A stretch of DNA of 64,000 bases from Acidovorax sp. sif1233 (GCF_019218755.1 NZ_JAHUWZ010000003.1:62001-126000), one strand, 5' to 3'; shown: positions 29,919-39,571, counted from the stretch's first letter. Notes: generated from the sequence alone by a model not told the origin. Translations and numbers: made by a program.

Positions 29919-30227
29919 ATGAAGACCGCGCATGTCGACTGGCGCTACCGGCTGGCCATCACCTCCCGCGCCGTGGCGGCCATCGGAGGCGGCTATGCGC
30001 TGGCGGCGGGGTTCGCGGCCGCGTTGTCGCTGGGGCTGGCGCAGTTCATGCCGCGGGTGGAAGCCGTGCTGACGGCCACCATGCTGGCCTGGCTGGCCTA
30101 CGCCATGGCCGCGGGCTGGGCGTTCTATGCCCGCACCGCCCTGGGTGCATGGGCCGGCACGCTGCTGCCGGCGCTGGTACTGGGCGCCTGCGCCATGGCG
30201 TCGCAATGGATGAAGGCCGCCGCATGA
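29919..30227 (+). CDS. DUF3649 membrane protein of iron-uptake module
   Basis: A 102-residue protein with three hydrophobic segments (RAVAAIGGGYALAAGFAAALSLGLAQF, AVLTATMLAWLAYAMAAGWAF, LGAWAGTLLPALVLGACAMA). DUF3649 proteins are encoded next to PepSY membrane proteins, DUF3325 proteins and TonB receptors, as here. It is stop-start coupled (ATGA) to the next gene. Its role in ferrisiderophore handling at the inner membrane is inferred. Confidence 0.85.
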   Translation: MKTAHVDWRYRLAITSRAVAAIGGGYALAAGFAAALSLGLAQFMPRVEAVLTATMLAWLAYAMAAGWAFYARTALGAWAGTLLPALVLGACAMASQWMKAAA

Positions 30228-32050
30228 ACGCCACCACACTGACACCCGACGCGTCCGCAGACATGGCAGCGGGCATGCCCACGGCTGCCCCGGTCAACGC
30301 CAAGGCCAACGCCGCCAGGACACCCAATGACCGAGAAGGCTTTCGCCAGGCGATGTCGTGGCTGCACACCTGGGCCGGGCTGATCCTGGGCTGGCTGCTG
30401 TTTGCGATCTTCCTCACCGGCACGCTGTCGTTCTTCAAGAACGAGTTCAACCTGTGGATGCGCCCCGAGATGCACGGCCTGCCCGCGGCGGATGCGCAGG
30501 TGGCCCAGAAGTCGCTGGACGCATTGCAGCGCAAGTCGCCCGAGGTCACGCAGTGGATCATGCACCTGCCCGACGAGCGCGACCCGGCCGTCAACCTGCT
30601 GTGGCGCGGCACCGGCAACGGCCGGTTCGAGACGCTGCGCATGAACCCGCAGACCGGCGAAGCCATCGAGGCGCGCCAGACCATGGGCGGCGACTTCTTC
30701 TACCGCTTTCACTTCGAGCTGCGCACGGCCCAGAAGGGCCGCTGGACCCTCGAAGGCCGCTGGGTGGTGGGCGTGGCCACGATGCTGATGTTCGTCGCGC
30801 TGATCACGGGCGTGATCACGCACCGGCGCATCTTCAAGGACTTCTTCACCTTCCGTCCCACCAAGGGCGGGCAGCGCGCCTGGCTGGATGCGCACAATGT
30901 CACCGGCGTGCTGGTGCTGCCGTTCTACCTGATGATCACCTTCAGCGGGCTGATGATCTTCCACACGCTGTACATGCCCGCCGGCATCGCCACCACGTAC
31001 AAGAATGAAAAAGGCGTGGACTCCAACGCGTACTTTGCCGACCTGCAGGGCGAGAAGGCCGAGAGCCGCCCCCGCCGCGGCGCAAACGACAAGGTGGAGC
31101 CCCTGCCCGCCATCGCGCTGCAGCCCATCCTGACCGAAGCACGCACCCGCTGGGACGGCGGGCGCATCGGCAGCCTGCAGGCGCGCCGCGATGCCAAGGG
31201 CCGCGCCGTGGTCGAGGTCACGCGCCACGAGGGCGACCGACTGCAGTACCGCCCGCCGCGCCTGTTGTTCGACGCCACCACCGGCCAGTGGCTGGACCAG
31301 GCCGACCCCACGGGCCCCGCCGCCAAGACGTATGGCGTGCTGTACGGGCTGCACCTGGCGCGCTTTGCCGATGTGGGCATGCGCTGGGCCCTCTTCGGCT
31401 TTGGCGTGCTGGGCAGCCTGATGATCGCCACGGGCATGGTGCTGTGGACCGTCAAGCGCAGCGCCCTGTCGCAGACGAAAGCCGGCCGCCAGGGCGCAGC
31501 CGCCCCTGCAGCGCGCACCAAGGCACCCTTCGGCGAGCGCCTGGTGGCCGCCATCAATATCGCCACGCTGGCAGGCCTGCCGCTGGCCTGCGGCGTGTAC
31601 GTGGCCTCCAACCGCCTGATCCCCGTGGGCATCGAGGGCCGGGCCGACACCGAGCTGGCCTGGTTCTTCAGCGCCTGGGGCATCGCGCTGCTGTGGGCGC
31701 TGGCGTGCGCCGTGGCGCGGCCCAGCCGCATGGGCTGGTCCGTGCCGCTGGGCGCTGCGGGTGCCGTGTGGACGGCCCTGCCGCTGATCAACGCACTGAC
31801 CACCCACACCCACCTGGGCGTCACGCTGCCCGCGGGCGAATGGATCTGGGCGAGCATGGACCTGTCGTTCCTGGCCACGGGCCTGCTGCTGGGCTGGCTG
31901 TCCTGGCGGCTGCGCCCGGGGCGCGTGCGCAAGGGCCGGGCCGCTGTGTCCAAGGCATTGCGCCACGCCGCCGCTGCCAGCGCATCCGCCCCACGGCCCG
32001 CTGCACCGGCGCTGTCGGCAACGCCCGACGTCTCGACCTCGGGGGCCTGA
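30224..32050 (+). CDS. PepSY-associated membrane protein (PiuB-like putative ferrisiderophore reductase)
   Basis: A 608-residue inner-membrane protein with PepSY domains between membrane helices: first helix near residues 50-70 (WLHTWAGLILGWLLFAIFLT), a periplasmic PepSY region, then helices in VGVATMLMFVALITGVITH and VTGVLVLPFYLMITFSGLMIF, another periplasmic part, and four C-terminal helices. Conserved HTWAG and DAHNVTG histidines could bind heme. Relatives (PiuB/FoxB/FhuF-like functions) reduce iron-siderophore complexes at the inner membrane. The ATG at 30224 overlaps the DUF3649 stop. Confidence 0.88.
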   Translation: MNATTLTPDASADMAAGMPTAAPVNAKANAARTPNDREGFRQAMSWLHTWAGLILGWLLFAIFLTGTLSFFKNEFNLWMRPEMHGLPAADAQVAQKSLDALQRKSPEVTQWIMHLPDERDPAVNLLWRGTGNGRFETLRMNPQTGEAIEARQTMGGDFFYRFHFELRTAQKGRWTLEGRWVVGVATMLMFVALITGVITHRRIFKDFFTFRPTKGGQRAWLDAHNVTGVLVLPFYLMITFSGLMIFHTLYMPAGIATTYKNEKGVDSNAYFADLQGEKAESRPRRGANDKVEPLPAIALQPILTEARTRWDGGRIGSLQARRDAKGRAVVEVTRHEGDRLQYRPPRLLFDATTGQWLDQADPTGPAAKTYGVLYGLHLARFADVGMRWALFGFGVLGSLMIATGMVLWTVKRSALSQTKAGRQGAAAPAARTKAPFGERLVAAINIATLAGLPLACGVYVASNRLIPVGIEGRADTELAWFFSAWGIALLWALACAVARPSRMGWSVPLGAAGAVWTALPLINALTTHTHLGVTLPAGEWIWASMDLSFLATGLLLGWLSWRLRPGRVRKGRAAVSKALRHAAAASASAPRPAAPALSATPDVSTSGA

Positions 32051-32053
32051 TCC

Positions 32054-32386
32054 ATGTCCGCCTTTCTGCTGTGTTTCGCGGCGTGGTCCGCCATCGCACT
32101 GGGCATGGACCGCCACCATGAAGACGCGCTGGGCCGGGAAGGCACGGAGCGCCGCCTGCTGCACCTGCGCCGCGCCGGGTGGCTGGTGTTGCTGCTGTCG
32201 CTGTGGCTGGCGGCCCGCCCCTCGGGCGAGACCCCAGCCTCGCTGGGCATCACCGCCTGGACCGTCGCGCTCTCCGTGGCGGCGGTGGCCGTGACGGCCA
32301 CCATGACCTGGCAACCCCGGCGCGCCCCGGCCTTGGCGGGCGCGGCCCTGGCGGGCGGCCTGCTTGCGTGGGCCTGGGGCTGGTGA
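32054..32386 (+). CDS. DUF3325 membrane protein
   Basis: A 110-residue protein with four predicted helices and a short loop of charged residues (MDRHHEDALGREGTERRLLHLRR). DUF3325 proteins typically close the DUF3649-PepSY module; the gene begins 3 bp after the PepSY stop. No catalytic residues can be recognised. Confidence 0.85.
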   Translation: MSAFLLCFAAWSAIALGMDRHHEDALGREGTERRLLHLRRAGWLVLLLSLWLAARPSGETPASLGITAWTVALSVAAVAVTATMTWQPRRAPALAGAALAGGLLAWAWGW

Positions 32387-32560
32387 TGAACACCGCCGCC
32401 CGCCCGCCAGACCTCCGCCCCTGAACGTTACCGCCACCACCCGCACCCCTTTTCACGCTTCGCACACCTCCCAGCCAAGGGCCGACCACCGGCCCGCGCC
32501 AGGCACGGGGTGCGGGGTTGCCGTCTTCATCTGCGCTGCGCACACGCTCAAGGAAAAACC

Positions 32561-34720
32561 ATGCACGCCATCCGCCAGTCCCATACGCTCAGGCCCCTGT
32601 CGGCCGCCCTGCTCGCCGCGCTTTGCAGCGCTGCGTGGGCGCAGAGCCCACCACCGGCCACCGCACCGCAGACGCTGGGCGAGGTCACGGTGCAGTCCAC
32701 CACGGGGGACGACGGCTACTCGCCCGCCGCCAGCACCTCGGCCACCAAGGGCAGTGCGCCGCTGCGCGACGTGCCCCAGGCCGTGAACGTGGTGCCCGAG
32801 CAGCTCATGCGCGACCAGGGCGCGCGGTCGATGGAAGACGTGCTGCGCAACGTGCCCGGCGTGGCCATGAGCCACGGCGACGGGCAGCGCGACCAGGTGG
32901 TGATCCGCGGCTTCACGGCCATCGCCGACCAGTTTGTCGACGGCGTGCGCGACGATGCCCTGTACTTCCGCGACCTGGCCGACATCGAGCGGGTGGAGGT
33001 GCTCAAGGGCCCCGCCGCCGTGCTGTACGGGCGCGGCTCGTCGGGCGGCCTGATCAACCGCGTGACCAAGAAGCCCAGGTTCGGCGAGACCTCGGGCGAG
33101 GCCTCGCTGGGCCTGGGCAGCTTCGACTACCGCCGCGCCACGGCCGATGTGAATGTGGGCATCAGCGACACCGCGGCCTTTCGCATCAACGCCGCGGTGG
33201 AGGACTCGGGCAGCTACCGCGACCAGCAGTTCGTCAAGCGCCACAACTTCGCGCCGTCGCTCGCGCTCAAGCTCGCGGCGCAAACCGACCTGCTGCTGCA
33301 GTACACCCACGCCCGCGACCAGCGCCTGACGGACTTTGGCATTCCCGCGCTCAACGGCCGCCCCGTCAACGTATCGCCCCGCACATACTACGGCTCCAGC
33401 AATGCCGCGCAGGACGACACCACCACCAGCACCATGCAGTCGTTCGCGGCCACGCTGAACCACCGCTTCAACGACGACTGGTCGGTGCGCAACGTCACGC
33501 GCCTGTACGACTACGCGCTGGACCGCTACAACACCCTGCCCGGCGGCACCACCGACCCGGTGAACCTGACCGTGGGCCGCACGCGCTCGTTCGTCCTGCG
33601 CGACGAAAAAGGCTTCTTCAACCAGACCGACGTCACCTGGCGCAACCGGCTGGGCGGCTTCCAGCAGGAATGGCTGATGGGCGTGGAGCTGGGCCAGCAG
33701 AAGAAGCGCGCCGAGTCCGTCTCGGGCGGCGCCGACCGCGTGCCGATCTTCAACCCCGGCAACCGCCCCGCCCCGGCCATCCCGGCCGCCAGCTTTGCGG
33801 CCGACGGCGCCATCCCCAGCCACACCACACAGGACACCGCCGCGCTGTACTGGCAAAACCAGATCACCCTCGCGCCCCAGTGGAAGGCGCTGGTGGGCGC
33901 GCGCTACGACGTGTTCGGGCAGGAGACCACGTTCGACCGCAAGCTCGCGGGCCTCTCGCGTACCGACAAGAAGTTCAGCCCCCGCGCGGGCCTGGTGTGG
34001 CAGCCCAACGAAACGCTGTCGTACTACGTGTCGTACAGCAAGTCGTTCCAGCCCTCGGCCGAGACCTTTGCGCTGGCCGCCAACACCACCGGCGCCGAGC
34101 CCGAGATCACCGAGAACAAGGAAATCGGCGTGAAGCTCGATGTGCTGGACGGCCGCCTGAACTTCACCGGCGCGCTGTTCAACCTCGAGCGCACCAACAT
34201 CAAAAACACCGACCCGACCAACCCGTCGCGCCAGATCAACGTGGGCACGCAGCGCACCAACGGCCTGGAGCTGACCGCCAATGGCCGCCTGCCCGGCCGC
34301 TGGGACGTGAGCGCCGGCTACGCGTGGCTCGATGGTCGCATGACCAAGTCGCTGGCCACCACGGGCTCGCTGCAGCTGCCCACGGCGGCCATCGCGGCGC
34401 AGGGCAAGGTGGCCGCGCTCACGCCGCGCAACTCCGCGTTCCTGTGGGCCATGAAGGACCTGGGCCACGGCCTGCGCGTGGGCGGCGGCGTGAACTACGT
34501 GGGTGCACGCTTCACCTCGCTGACCAACCTGGTCACCCTGCCCGGCTACACCACGCTCGACGCCGCGCTGCAGTACACGGTGGGCCAGTGGGATGTGGAC
34601 GTGAACGTGAAGAACCTGGCCAACCGCAAGTACTACGTGTCGGCCCACGGCAGCAACGACAACCTGATCCTGCCCGGCTCGCCCCGCGCGCTGCAGGTGA
34701 CGCTGCGCACGCGGTTCTGA
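32561..34720 (+). CDS. TonB-dependent siderophore receptor (Fiu/catecholate-type)
   Basis: A 719-residue outer-membrane receptor: signal peptide to about residue 28 (SAAWAQ), plug domain (APLRDVPQAVNVVPEQLM, VVIRGF, VEVLKGPAAVLYGRGSSGGLINRVTKKP) and a barrel ending in TLRTRF. The plug sequence pattern is that of catecholate receptors (Fiu/BfrZ types); the ligand is unproven. AAGGAAAAACC precedes the ATG at 32561. It follows the DUF3325 gene by 174 bp and is probably in the same transcription unit. Confidence 0.93.
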   Translation: MHAIRQSHTLRPLSAALLAALCSAAWAQSPPPATAPQTLGEVTVQSTTGDDGYSPAASTSATKGSAPLRDVPQAVNVVPEQLMRDQGARSMEDVLRNVPGVAMSHGDGQRDQVVIRGFTAIADQFVDGVRDDALYFRDLADIERVEVLKGPAAVLYGRGSSGGLINRVTKKPRFGETSGEASLGLGSFDYRRATADVNVGISDTAAFRINAAVEDSGSYRDQQFVKRHNFAPSLALKLAAQTDLLLQYTHARDQRLTDFGIPALNGRPVNVSPRTYYGSSNAAQDDTTTSTMQSFAATLNHRFNDDWSVRNVTRLYDYALDRYNTLPGGTTDPVNLTVGRTRSFVLRDEKGFFNQTDVTWRNRLGGFQQEWLMGVELGQQKKRAESVSGGADRVPIFNPGNRPAPAIPAASFAADGAIPSHTTQDTAALYWQNQITLAPQWKALVGARYDVFGQETTFDRKLAGLSRTDKKFSPRAGLVWQPNETLSYYVSYSKSFQPSAETFALAANTTGAEPEITENKEIGVKLDVLDGRLNFTGALFNLERTNIKNTDPTNPSRQINVGTQRTNGLELTANGRLPGRWDVSAGYAWLDGRMTKSLATTGSLQLPTAAIAAQGKVAALTPRNSAFLWAMKDLGHGLRVGGGVNYVGARFTSLTNLVTLPGYTTLDAALQYTVGQWDVDVNVKNLANRKYYVSAHGSNDNLILPGSPRALQVTLRTRF

Positions 34721-34765
34721 CACGGCACATGCAGGCGCCGCCAGCAAATTCAAAGCCTTTTACGC

Positions 34766-34812
34766 CACCAGCGCTTGATGGAAAAGCGCTGGCAGCTACT
34801 CAATTCATAGCA
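34766..34812 (+). repeat. Dispersed two-hairpin element, copy E (upstream of the FhuE-like receptor)
   Basis: CCAGCGCTT-GATGGA-AAAGCGCTGG forms hairpin 1; GCTACTCAATTCATAGC forms a weaker hairpin 2 ending in TAGCA. This is the clearest copy. It ends 21 bp before the start codon, just ahead of a GGAGGAG ribosome site. Confidence 0.8.
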
Positions 34813-34833
34813 ACATCGAGGAGGAGAAGCACC

Positions 34834-36957
34834 ATGCGCATGCACCCATTGGCCCTGGCGGCCTCGCTGCTGGCCACGCTGGCCACAGCCCAGGCCCAGA
34901 CCGCCGCCACCACCGCCGCCACGGCCGCATTGCCCGAGGTCAAGGTGACCGACGGCGCGGACGGCGCCACCACCGAGGGCAGCGGCCAGTACACCGCCCG
35001 CGAAGTCAGCGTGGGCAAGCTGCAGCAGACGCCGCGCGAGACGCCCCAGTCCATCAGCGTGGTCACGCGCCAGCAGCTCGACGACCGCAACCTGACCAAG
35101 GTGGAAGACGCGATCAAGCTGAGCACTGGCATGACCATCACGCGGCTGGACGGCGCGGGCAACTACAACTCGTTCCAGTCGCGCGGCTTCGACCTGGGCG
35201 CCATCCAGCTCGACGGTGTGCCCATTCCGCAAGGCAACTACAGCACGCTCGATACGGCCATGTACGACCGCATCGAAGTGCTGCGCGGCCCGGCCGGCCT
35301 GCTGCAGGGCGCGAGCGAACCCGGCGGCACCGTCAACCTGGTGCGCAAGCGCGCCCCGTCCAAACTGGCCATCGGTGCCGATGCGGCGGTGGGCTCGTTC
35401 GGCCTGCGCCGCGGCACGGTGGACGTGGGCGGCGGCCTCAACGCCGAAGGCACCATTCGCGCACGCGCCGTGGCCGTGGTGGAAGACCGTGACAGCCACA
35501 TCGACACGCTGTTCAACAACAAGCGCCTGGGCTACGGCACGCTGGAATGGGACATCGCCCCGTCCACCACCGTGTCGGTGGGCGCAGCGCAGCAGCGCGT
35601 GCGCGCCGCCATCGACCAGGGCCTGCCCACCTATGCCGACGGCCGCCTGGCCGACCTGCCCCGCAGTTCCTTTGCCGGCCTGCGCGCCAACCGCCAGGAC
35701 CTGGAAACCACCGACGTTTTCGCCGAGCTGGAGCACCGCCTGGCCGGCGGCGGCGTGGTGCGCCTGTCCGCGCGGGACATCGACCGCACGGCCTTCTACC
35801 GCTCCGCCCGGGCCAACAGTGCCCTGGCCGCCGACGGCAGCTTCACCATGGAAACCGTGGACGGCGACTTCCACGTGCGCACCCGCAACTACGACGCCTT
35901 CCTGGCCACGCCGGTGCAGGTGGCGGGCCGCACCCACAAGCTGCTGGTGGGCGCCAGCCACAACGAAGGCAGGACCTGGGACGGCAACTACATCTACGGG
36001 CCGACCCTGCCCTTCAACCTGCTGCGGCCCAACTACGACCTGGCGTACCCCGACATCACGCTCAAGGGCTTCACCTCCATCGTCACCCGCCGCGAGAACG
36101 CGCTGTACGGGCAGGCCCAGGTCAGCCTGGCCGACACCGTCAAGCTGCTCGCGGGGGGGCGCCTGTCGTGGGCCGAGGTGGTGACGCGCAGTACCAGTAC
36201 CGGCGCGGTCACCGCATCGGCCGATCCCGGCCGCCAGTTCGTGCCCTCCATCGCGCTGATGTGGGACTTCCACCCGCAGTACACCGGCTACGCCAGCTAC
36301 GCCGAAACCTTCGTGGTGCAAACCCAGCTCACCGCGGCCAAGCAACTGCTCGACCCGCGCACGGGCAAGCAGGTCGAGCTGGGCGTGAAGGGCGAGTTCC
36401 TGCAAAAGCGCCTGCAGGCCCATGCAGCGCTGTTCCGCATCATCGACGAGAACCGCGCTGTCGCCGACCCGGTGGTGACCAACGCATCGATCGCCGGCGG
36501 TAAGGTGCGCGCGCAGGGCTTCGAGACCGAGGTCAGCGGCCAGCCACAGCCCGGCTGGGACATCGTGGCGGGCTACGCCTACAACGACACCCGCTACCTG
36601 AAGGCGCCCGTCGCCCAGCAGGGCCAGGTGTTCAGCCCCATCACGCCGCGCCACAGCGTGAACCTGTTCACCCGCTATGCCTTCACCAGCCCGGCACTGC
36701 GCGGCTTCAGCGTGGGCGGAGGCATGTCGTACCGCAGCGCGTTCTTCGCGCAAAGCGGCGCGCTGCGCATCAACGCGCCCGGCTACGCGGTGTTCAACGC
36801 GCAGGTGGGCTACCAGATCAACGACCACCTGTCGTTGAACCTGTCGGTGGACAACCTGCTGGACAAGACCTACTACGAGAAGGTATCCGGCGTGTCGCGC
36901 CAGAACTTCTATGGCGAGCCACGCCGCGTGACGGTGGCGCTCAAGGCGCGGTACTGA
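34834..36957 (+). CDS. TonB-dependent siderophore receptor (FhuE-like)
   Basis: A 707-residue receptor: signal peptide to about residue 22 (LATAQAQ), plug with TPRETPQSISVVTRQQLDD, FQSRGFDLGAIQLDGVPIP and IEVLRGPAGLLQGASEPGGTVNLVRKR, and a barrel ending KARY. The DLGAIQLDGVP and GASEPGGTVNLVRKR wording is typical of the FhuE (coprogen/rhodotorulate, hydroxamate) group. It starts in the leader formed by copy E. The ligand is inferred from family. Confidence 0.93.
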   Translation: MRMHPLALAASLLATLATAQAQTAATTAATAALPEVKVTDGADGATTEGSGQYTAREVSVGKLQQTPRETPQSISVVTRQQLDDRNLTKVEDAIKLSTGMTITRLDGAGNYNSFQSRGFDLGAIQLDGVPIPQGNYSTLDTAMYDRIEVLRGPAGLLQGASEPGGTVNLVRKRAPSKLAIGADAAVGSFGLRRGTVDVGGGLNAEGTIRARAVAVVEDRDSHIDTLFNNKRLGYGTLEWDIAPSTTVSVGAAQQRVRAAIDQGLPTYADGRLADLPRSSFAGLRANRQDLETTDVFAELEHRLAGGGVVRLSARDIDRTAFYRSARANSALAADGSFTMETVDGDFHVRTRNYDAFLATPVQVAGRTHKLLVGASHNEGRTWDGNYIYGPTLPFNLLRPNYDLAYPDITLKGFTSIVTRRENALYGQAQVSLADTVKLLAGGRLSWAEVVTRSTSTGAVTASADPGRQFVPSIALMWDFHPQYTGYASYAETFVVQTQLTAAKQLLDPRTGKQVELGVKGEFLQKRLQAHAALFRIIDENRAVADPVVTNASIAGGKVRAQGFETEVSGQPQPGWDIVAGYAYNDTRYLKAPVAQQGQVFSPITPRHSVNLFTRYAFTSPALRGFSVGGGMSYRSAFFAQSGALRINAPGYAVFNAQVGYQINDHLSLNLSVDNLLDKTYYEKVSGVSRQNFYGEPRRVTVALKARY

Positions 36958-37011
36958 CGGGGAAGCGGGCTACCGCCAGCGGGCCTGCCCGGGCCCGCCG
37001 GCTGCCGCGCC

Positions 37012-37560
37012 TCAGCGTGCGGGAGCGCGCTGCAGGTTCACCTTCCAGTCGAGCCGTGTGGCCTTGCGCGCGACGGGCCCGTGGTTCTCGCCGCTCACGC
37101 ACAGGTTGCGGCCGTACTTGAACGATGGCACGTTCATGGACGGGCTGCCGGTACTGGCGGACACCACGGTATCGCAGCTGCTCACGTCCGGCTCCACATG
37201 GAAGTATGTCTGGTAGCTCTGGCCACGCTCGGGTACGAAGGCCACGGTCACCCGGCAGATCCGGTTCTGGGCCACGCGCGCATCGATGTAGTAGTGCGAG
37301 AGCACGAACGGCTTGCCGGCCGGAATCTGCACCGTCTTGCCCACGGAAGGGTTCTCCACGTCCTTCGTCATCCCGGTGAAGGTCGCCAGACGGATGCCGT
37401 CCTTGTGGGGCACGCAGTCTTCGTTCTCGTACGCCTCGGTGAAGAAGTGGGCGTTGTTGCCGATGATCTTCAGCGTGGCGCTGTCGGCGGTGGGTTGGGG
37501 GTGGTACTGCGAAGCGCAGCCAGCCAGCGCGATGGCGCAAAGGGCAAGGCAATGTTTCAT
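37012..37560 (-). CDS. Hypothetical lipoprotein
   Basis: A 182-residue protein with a lipobox LAGC (Cys15) after a short signal sequence. The mature part (TLKIIGNNAHFFTEAYENEDC ... SHYYIDARVAQNRICRVTVAFVPERG) is beta-rich with four or five cysteines. I do not recognise the family; the layout resembles small outer-membrane lipoproteins of unknown role in Burkholderiales. It is the only leftward gene in the iron receptor region, convergent with the FhuE-like gene. Confidence 0.8.
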   Translation of the reverse strand: MKHCLALCAIALAGCASQYHPQPTADSATLKIIGNNAHFFTEAYENEDCVPHKDGIRLATFTGMTKDVENPSVGKTVQIPAGKPFVLSHYYIDARVAQNRICRVTVAFVPERGQSYQTYFHVEPDVSSCDTVVSASTGSPSMNVPSFKYGRNLCVSGENHGPVARKATRLDWKVNLQRAPAR

Positions 37561-37792
37561 GGATGAAAGTGTCTTTTGATGGCCGGAAGGCCAAGTGTTG
37601 TAGTGGCGACGGTCACGCACCCGTTCGGGCACGCCCGCGCACTATAGCCACGCAAGCACTTTGGTGGCTCGGCCAACGCCAGTGCGCCGGGGCACTGCAC
37701 GCGATGCCACGGGCGCGCGCCCCCTGCCCGCGCCCACCCGCCACCGGGTGTTGCTCATCCCAGACAACGCGGCGCCCCGCGCATCCCAACAA

Positions 37793-37807
37793 TAGGAATA
37801 ATTCCCA
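37793..37807. promoter_or_regulatory. Fur-type box of the second PepSY operon
   Basis: TAGGAAT-A-ATTCCCA is a 7-1-7 inverted repeat with 11 of 14 matches to the Fur core, 222 bp before the PepSY gene at 38030. The rest of the 469-bp gap (37561-38029) is GC-rich, with no credible ORF. Confidence 0.65.
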
Positions 37808-38029
37808 TTTGCAATGTAAAATTAGGTATCCGCAAGCCACAGCCCGCGCCCCGCAGCCGGCTGCAGCCAGCACCCACCGCCCCTTCGACGTTTCCGGGTT
37901 GCCTGGCTTGACTTCATTCGCCCCTGCTTTTGCCACCTGGGTGGCATCTCCACCGCCGCGTCGCCCGTGCTCGCCGCGCGGGGACCGGGCGCGCGCGCGG
38001 GCACCGCGCCCCTACCTTCCGACACCGCC

Positions 38030-39244
38030 ATGAGCCCCACCGCCTTGCGCCGCTGGAGCTGGACCCACAAGTGGTCCAGCCTGGTGTGCACCGTCTTCAT
38101 GCTGCTGCTGTGCCTCACCGGCCTGCCGCTCATCTTCCACCACGAGATCGGCCACCTGCTGGGCACCGAGGTCGAGGCGCCCCCCATGCCCGCCCACACG
38201 CCGCGCACCAGCCTGGACAAGGTGCTGGCCGCCGCGCAGGCCCTGCACCCCGAGCGCGTGGTGCAGTTCGCCTCGCAGCCCGAGGACGACGACGCCCTGT
38301 GGTTCGTCACCCTCACGCCCACGCCCTCACCGACCGAGGATTTCAAGTCCATCGCGGTCGACGCGCGCACCGCCGCCGTGCTGTCGCAGCGGCCGGTGGA
38401 CCAGGGTTTCATGTACATCATGTTCCGCCTGCACGTGGACCTGTTCGCGGGCCTGGCGGGCAAGCTGTTCCTGGGGTTCATGGGCTTGCTGCTGCTGGTG
38501 GCCATCGTCACCGGCGTGGTGCTGTACGCGCCGTTCATGCGCAAGCTGGCTTTCGGAGAGGTGCGCCGGGACCGCTCCACCCGCGTCAAGTGGCTCGACC
38601 TGCACAACCTGCTGGGCATCGTCACCCTGGTGTGGGCCCTCGTGGTGGGCGCCACGGGCATGATCAATACCTGGGCGGACCTGATGATCAAGTACTGGCA
38701 GTACGACCAGCTGTCCGTCCTGCTCAAGCCCTACGAAGGCCAGCCCACCGTGCCCGTGGCCGAGCGCGGCCCGCTGCAGCAGTCCCTGCAGGCGGCCCAG
38801 GCGCACGCGCCGGAGATGAAGCTGTCGTTCATCGCCTTCCCGGGCACCGCGTTCTCCAGCCCCCACCACAACACCTTCTTCCTGCGCGGCAAGGAACCGC
38901 TGACCTCGCGCCTGCTGCAGCCCGTGATGGTGGACGCGCGCACGGCCCAGGTCACGGCCGCGCCGCAGTTGCCCTGGTACCTCACGGCGCTGCTGGTGTC
39001 GCAGCCGCTGCACTTTGGCGACTACGGCGGCATGCCGATGAAGATCATCTGGGCGCTGCTCGACATTGCGACCATCGTCGTGCTGGGCAGCGGGCTATAC
39101 CTGTGGCTGCGCAAGGGCGTGCAGGCGGGCAGCACCACCGCGGCCGCCACCGCGCCCGCGCCTACCGGCCTGCCCACTGCCTCTACCGCCATCCCAGCTG
39201 CACGCACCGGCACGCCGCTGCCCCGCACGGAGGGCCGCGCATGA
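38030..39244 (+). CDS. PepSY domain membrane protein (putative ferrisiderophore reductase)
   Basis: A 404-residue protein with four main membrane segments: WTHKWSSLVCTVFMLLLCLTGLPLIF (15-40), FLGFMGLLLLVAIVTGVVLYAPF, LHNLLGIVTLVWALVVGATGMI and the C-terminal IIWALLDIATIVVLGSGLYLWL. PepSY-type periplasmic loops lie between them, and conserved His in THKWS, FRLHVDLF and DLHNLLG are candidate heme ligands. It is shorter than the first PepSY protein, without the extra C-terminal helices. It is coupled (ATGA) to the next small gene. Confidence 0.88.
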   Translation: MSPTALRRWSWTHKWSSLVCTVFMLLLCLTGLPLIFHHEIGHLLGTEVEAPPMPAHTPRTSLDKVLAAAQALHPERVVQFASQPEDDDALWFVTLTPTPSPTEDFKSIAVDARTAAVLSQRPVDQGFMYIMFRLHVDLFAGLAGKLFLGFMGLLLLVAIVTGVVLYAPFMRKLAFGEVRRDRSTRVKWLDLHNLLGIVTLVWALVVGATGMINTWADLMIKYWQYDQLSVLLKPYEGQPTVPVAERGPLQQSLQAAQAHAPEMKLSFIAFPGTAFSSPHHNTFFLRGKEPLTSRLLQPVMVDARTAQVTAAPQLPWYLTALLVSQPLHFGDYGGMPMKIIWALLDIATIVVLGSGLYLWLRKGVQAGSTTAAATAPAPTGLPTASTAIPAARTGTPLPRTEGRA

Positions 39245-39537
39245 AGCCGAACCCGTTCTGGTCGCTGTGGGGCTGGCCCATCGTGGTGGGCGTGCTGACC
39301 ACCACGGGCCTAATCACCGCCCTGGTGTCCGACACCTGGGGCGACTGGTGGTCGTGGGTGGGCCTGGGCGTTCCGGTGGCGGTGATGGGCTGGTTCTCAT
39401 GGCCTTTTTCACAGCAGGCACACCATGCACGCCGCGCCCTCCGTGACACCCCGGCACCGCAGACCACCCCGGGCCGCGCCGGCGACCCCGTCGACACCGA
39501 CATCCACAGCAGCGGCACCACTTCGGCGCCGCGCTGA
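39241..39537 (+). CDS. Small two-helix membrane protein of the PepSY module
   Basis: A 98-residue protein with two membrane helices (WPIVVGVLTTTGLITALV, WWSWVGLGVPVAVMGWFSW) and a hydrophilic Pro/Thr-rich tail. I cannot name the family, but short proteins like this commonly follow PepSY reductase genes. It is coupled to the gene before it and ends 34 bp before the next receptor gene. Confidence 0.82.
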   Translation: MKPNPFWSLWGWPIVVGVLTTTGLITALVSDTWGDWWSWVGLGVPVAVMGWFSWPFSQQAHHARRALRDTPAPQTTPGRAGDPVDTDIHSSGTTSAPR

Positions 39538-39571
39538 CACCTCCTTCAACTTCATTTTTCACACCACGACC

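Noticed and set aside
32518-36957. Single 1479-codon frame covering two receptor genes
   Set aside because: Only its last 707 codons are the FhuE-like receptor; the first part is an out-of-frame shadow of the receptor at 32561.
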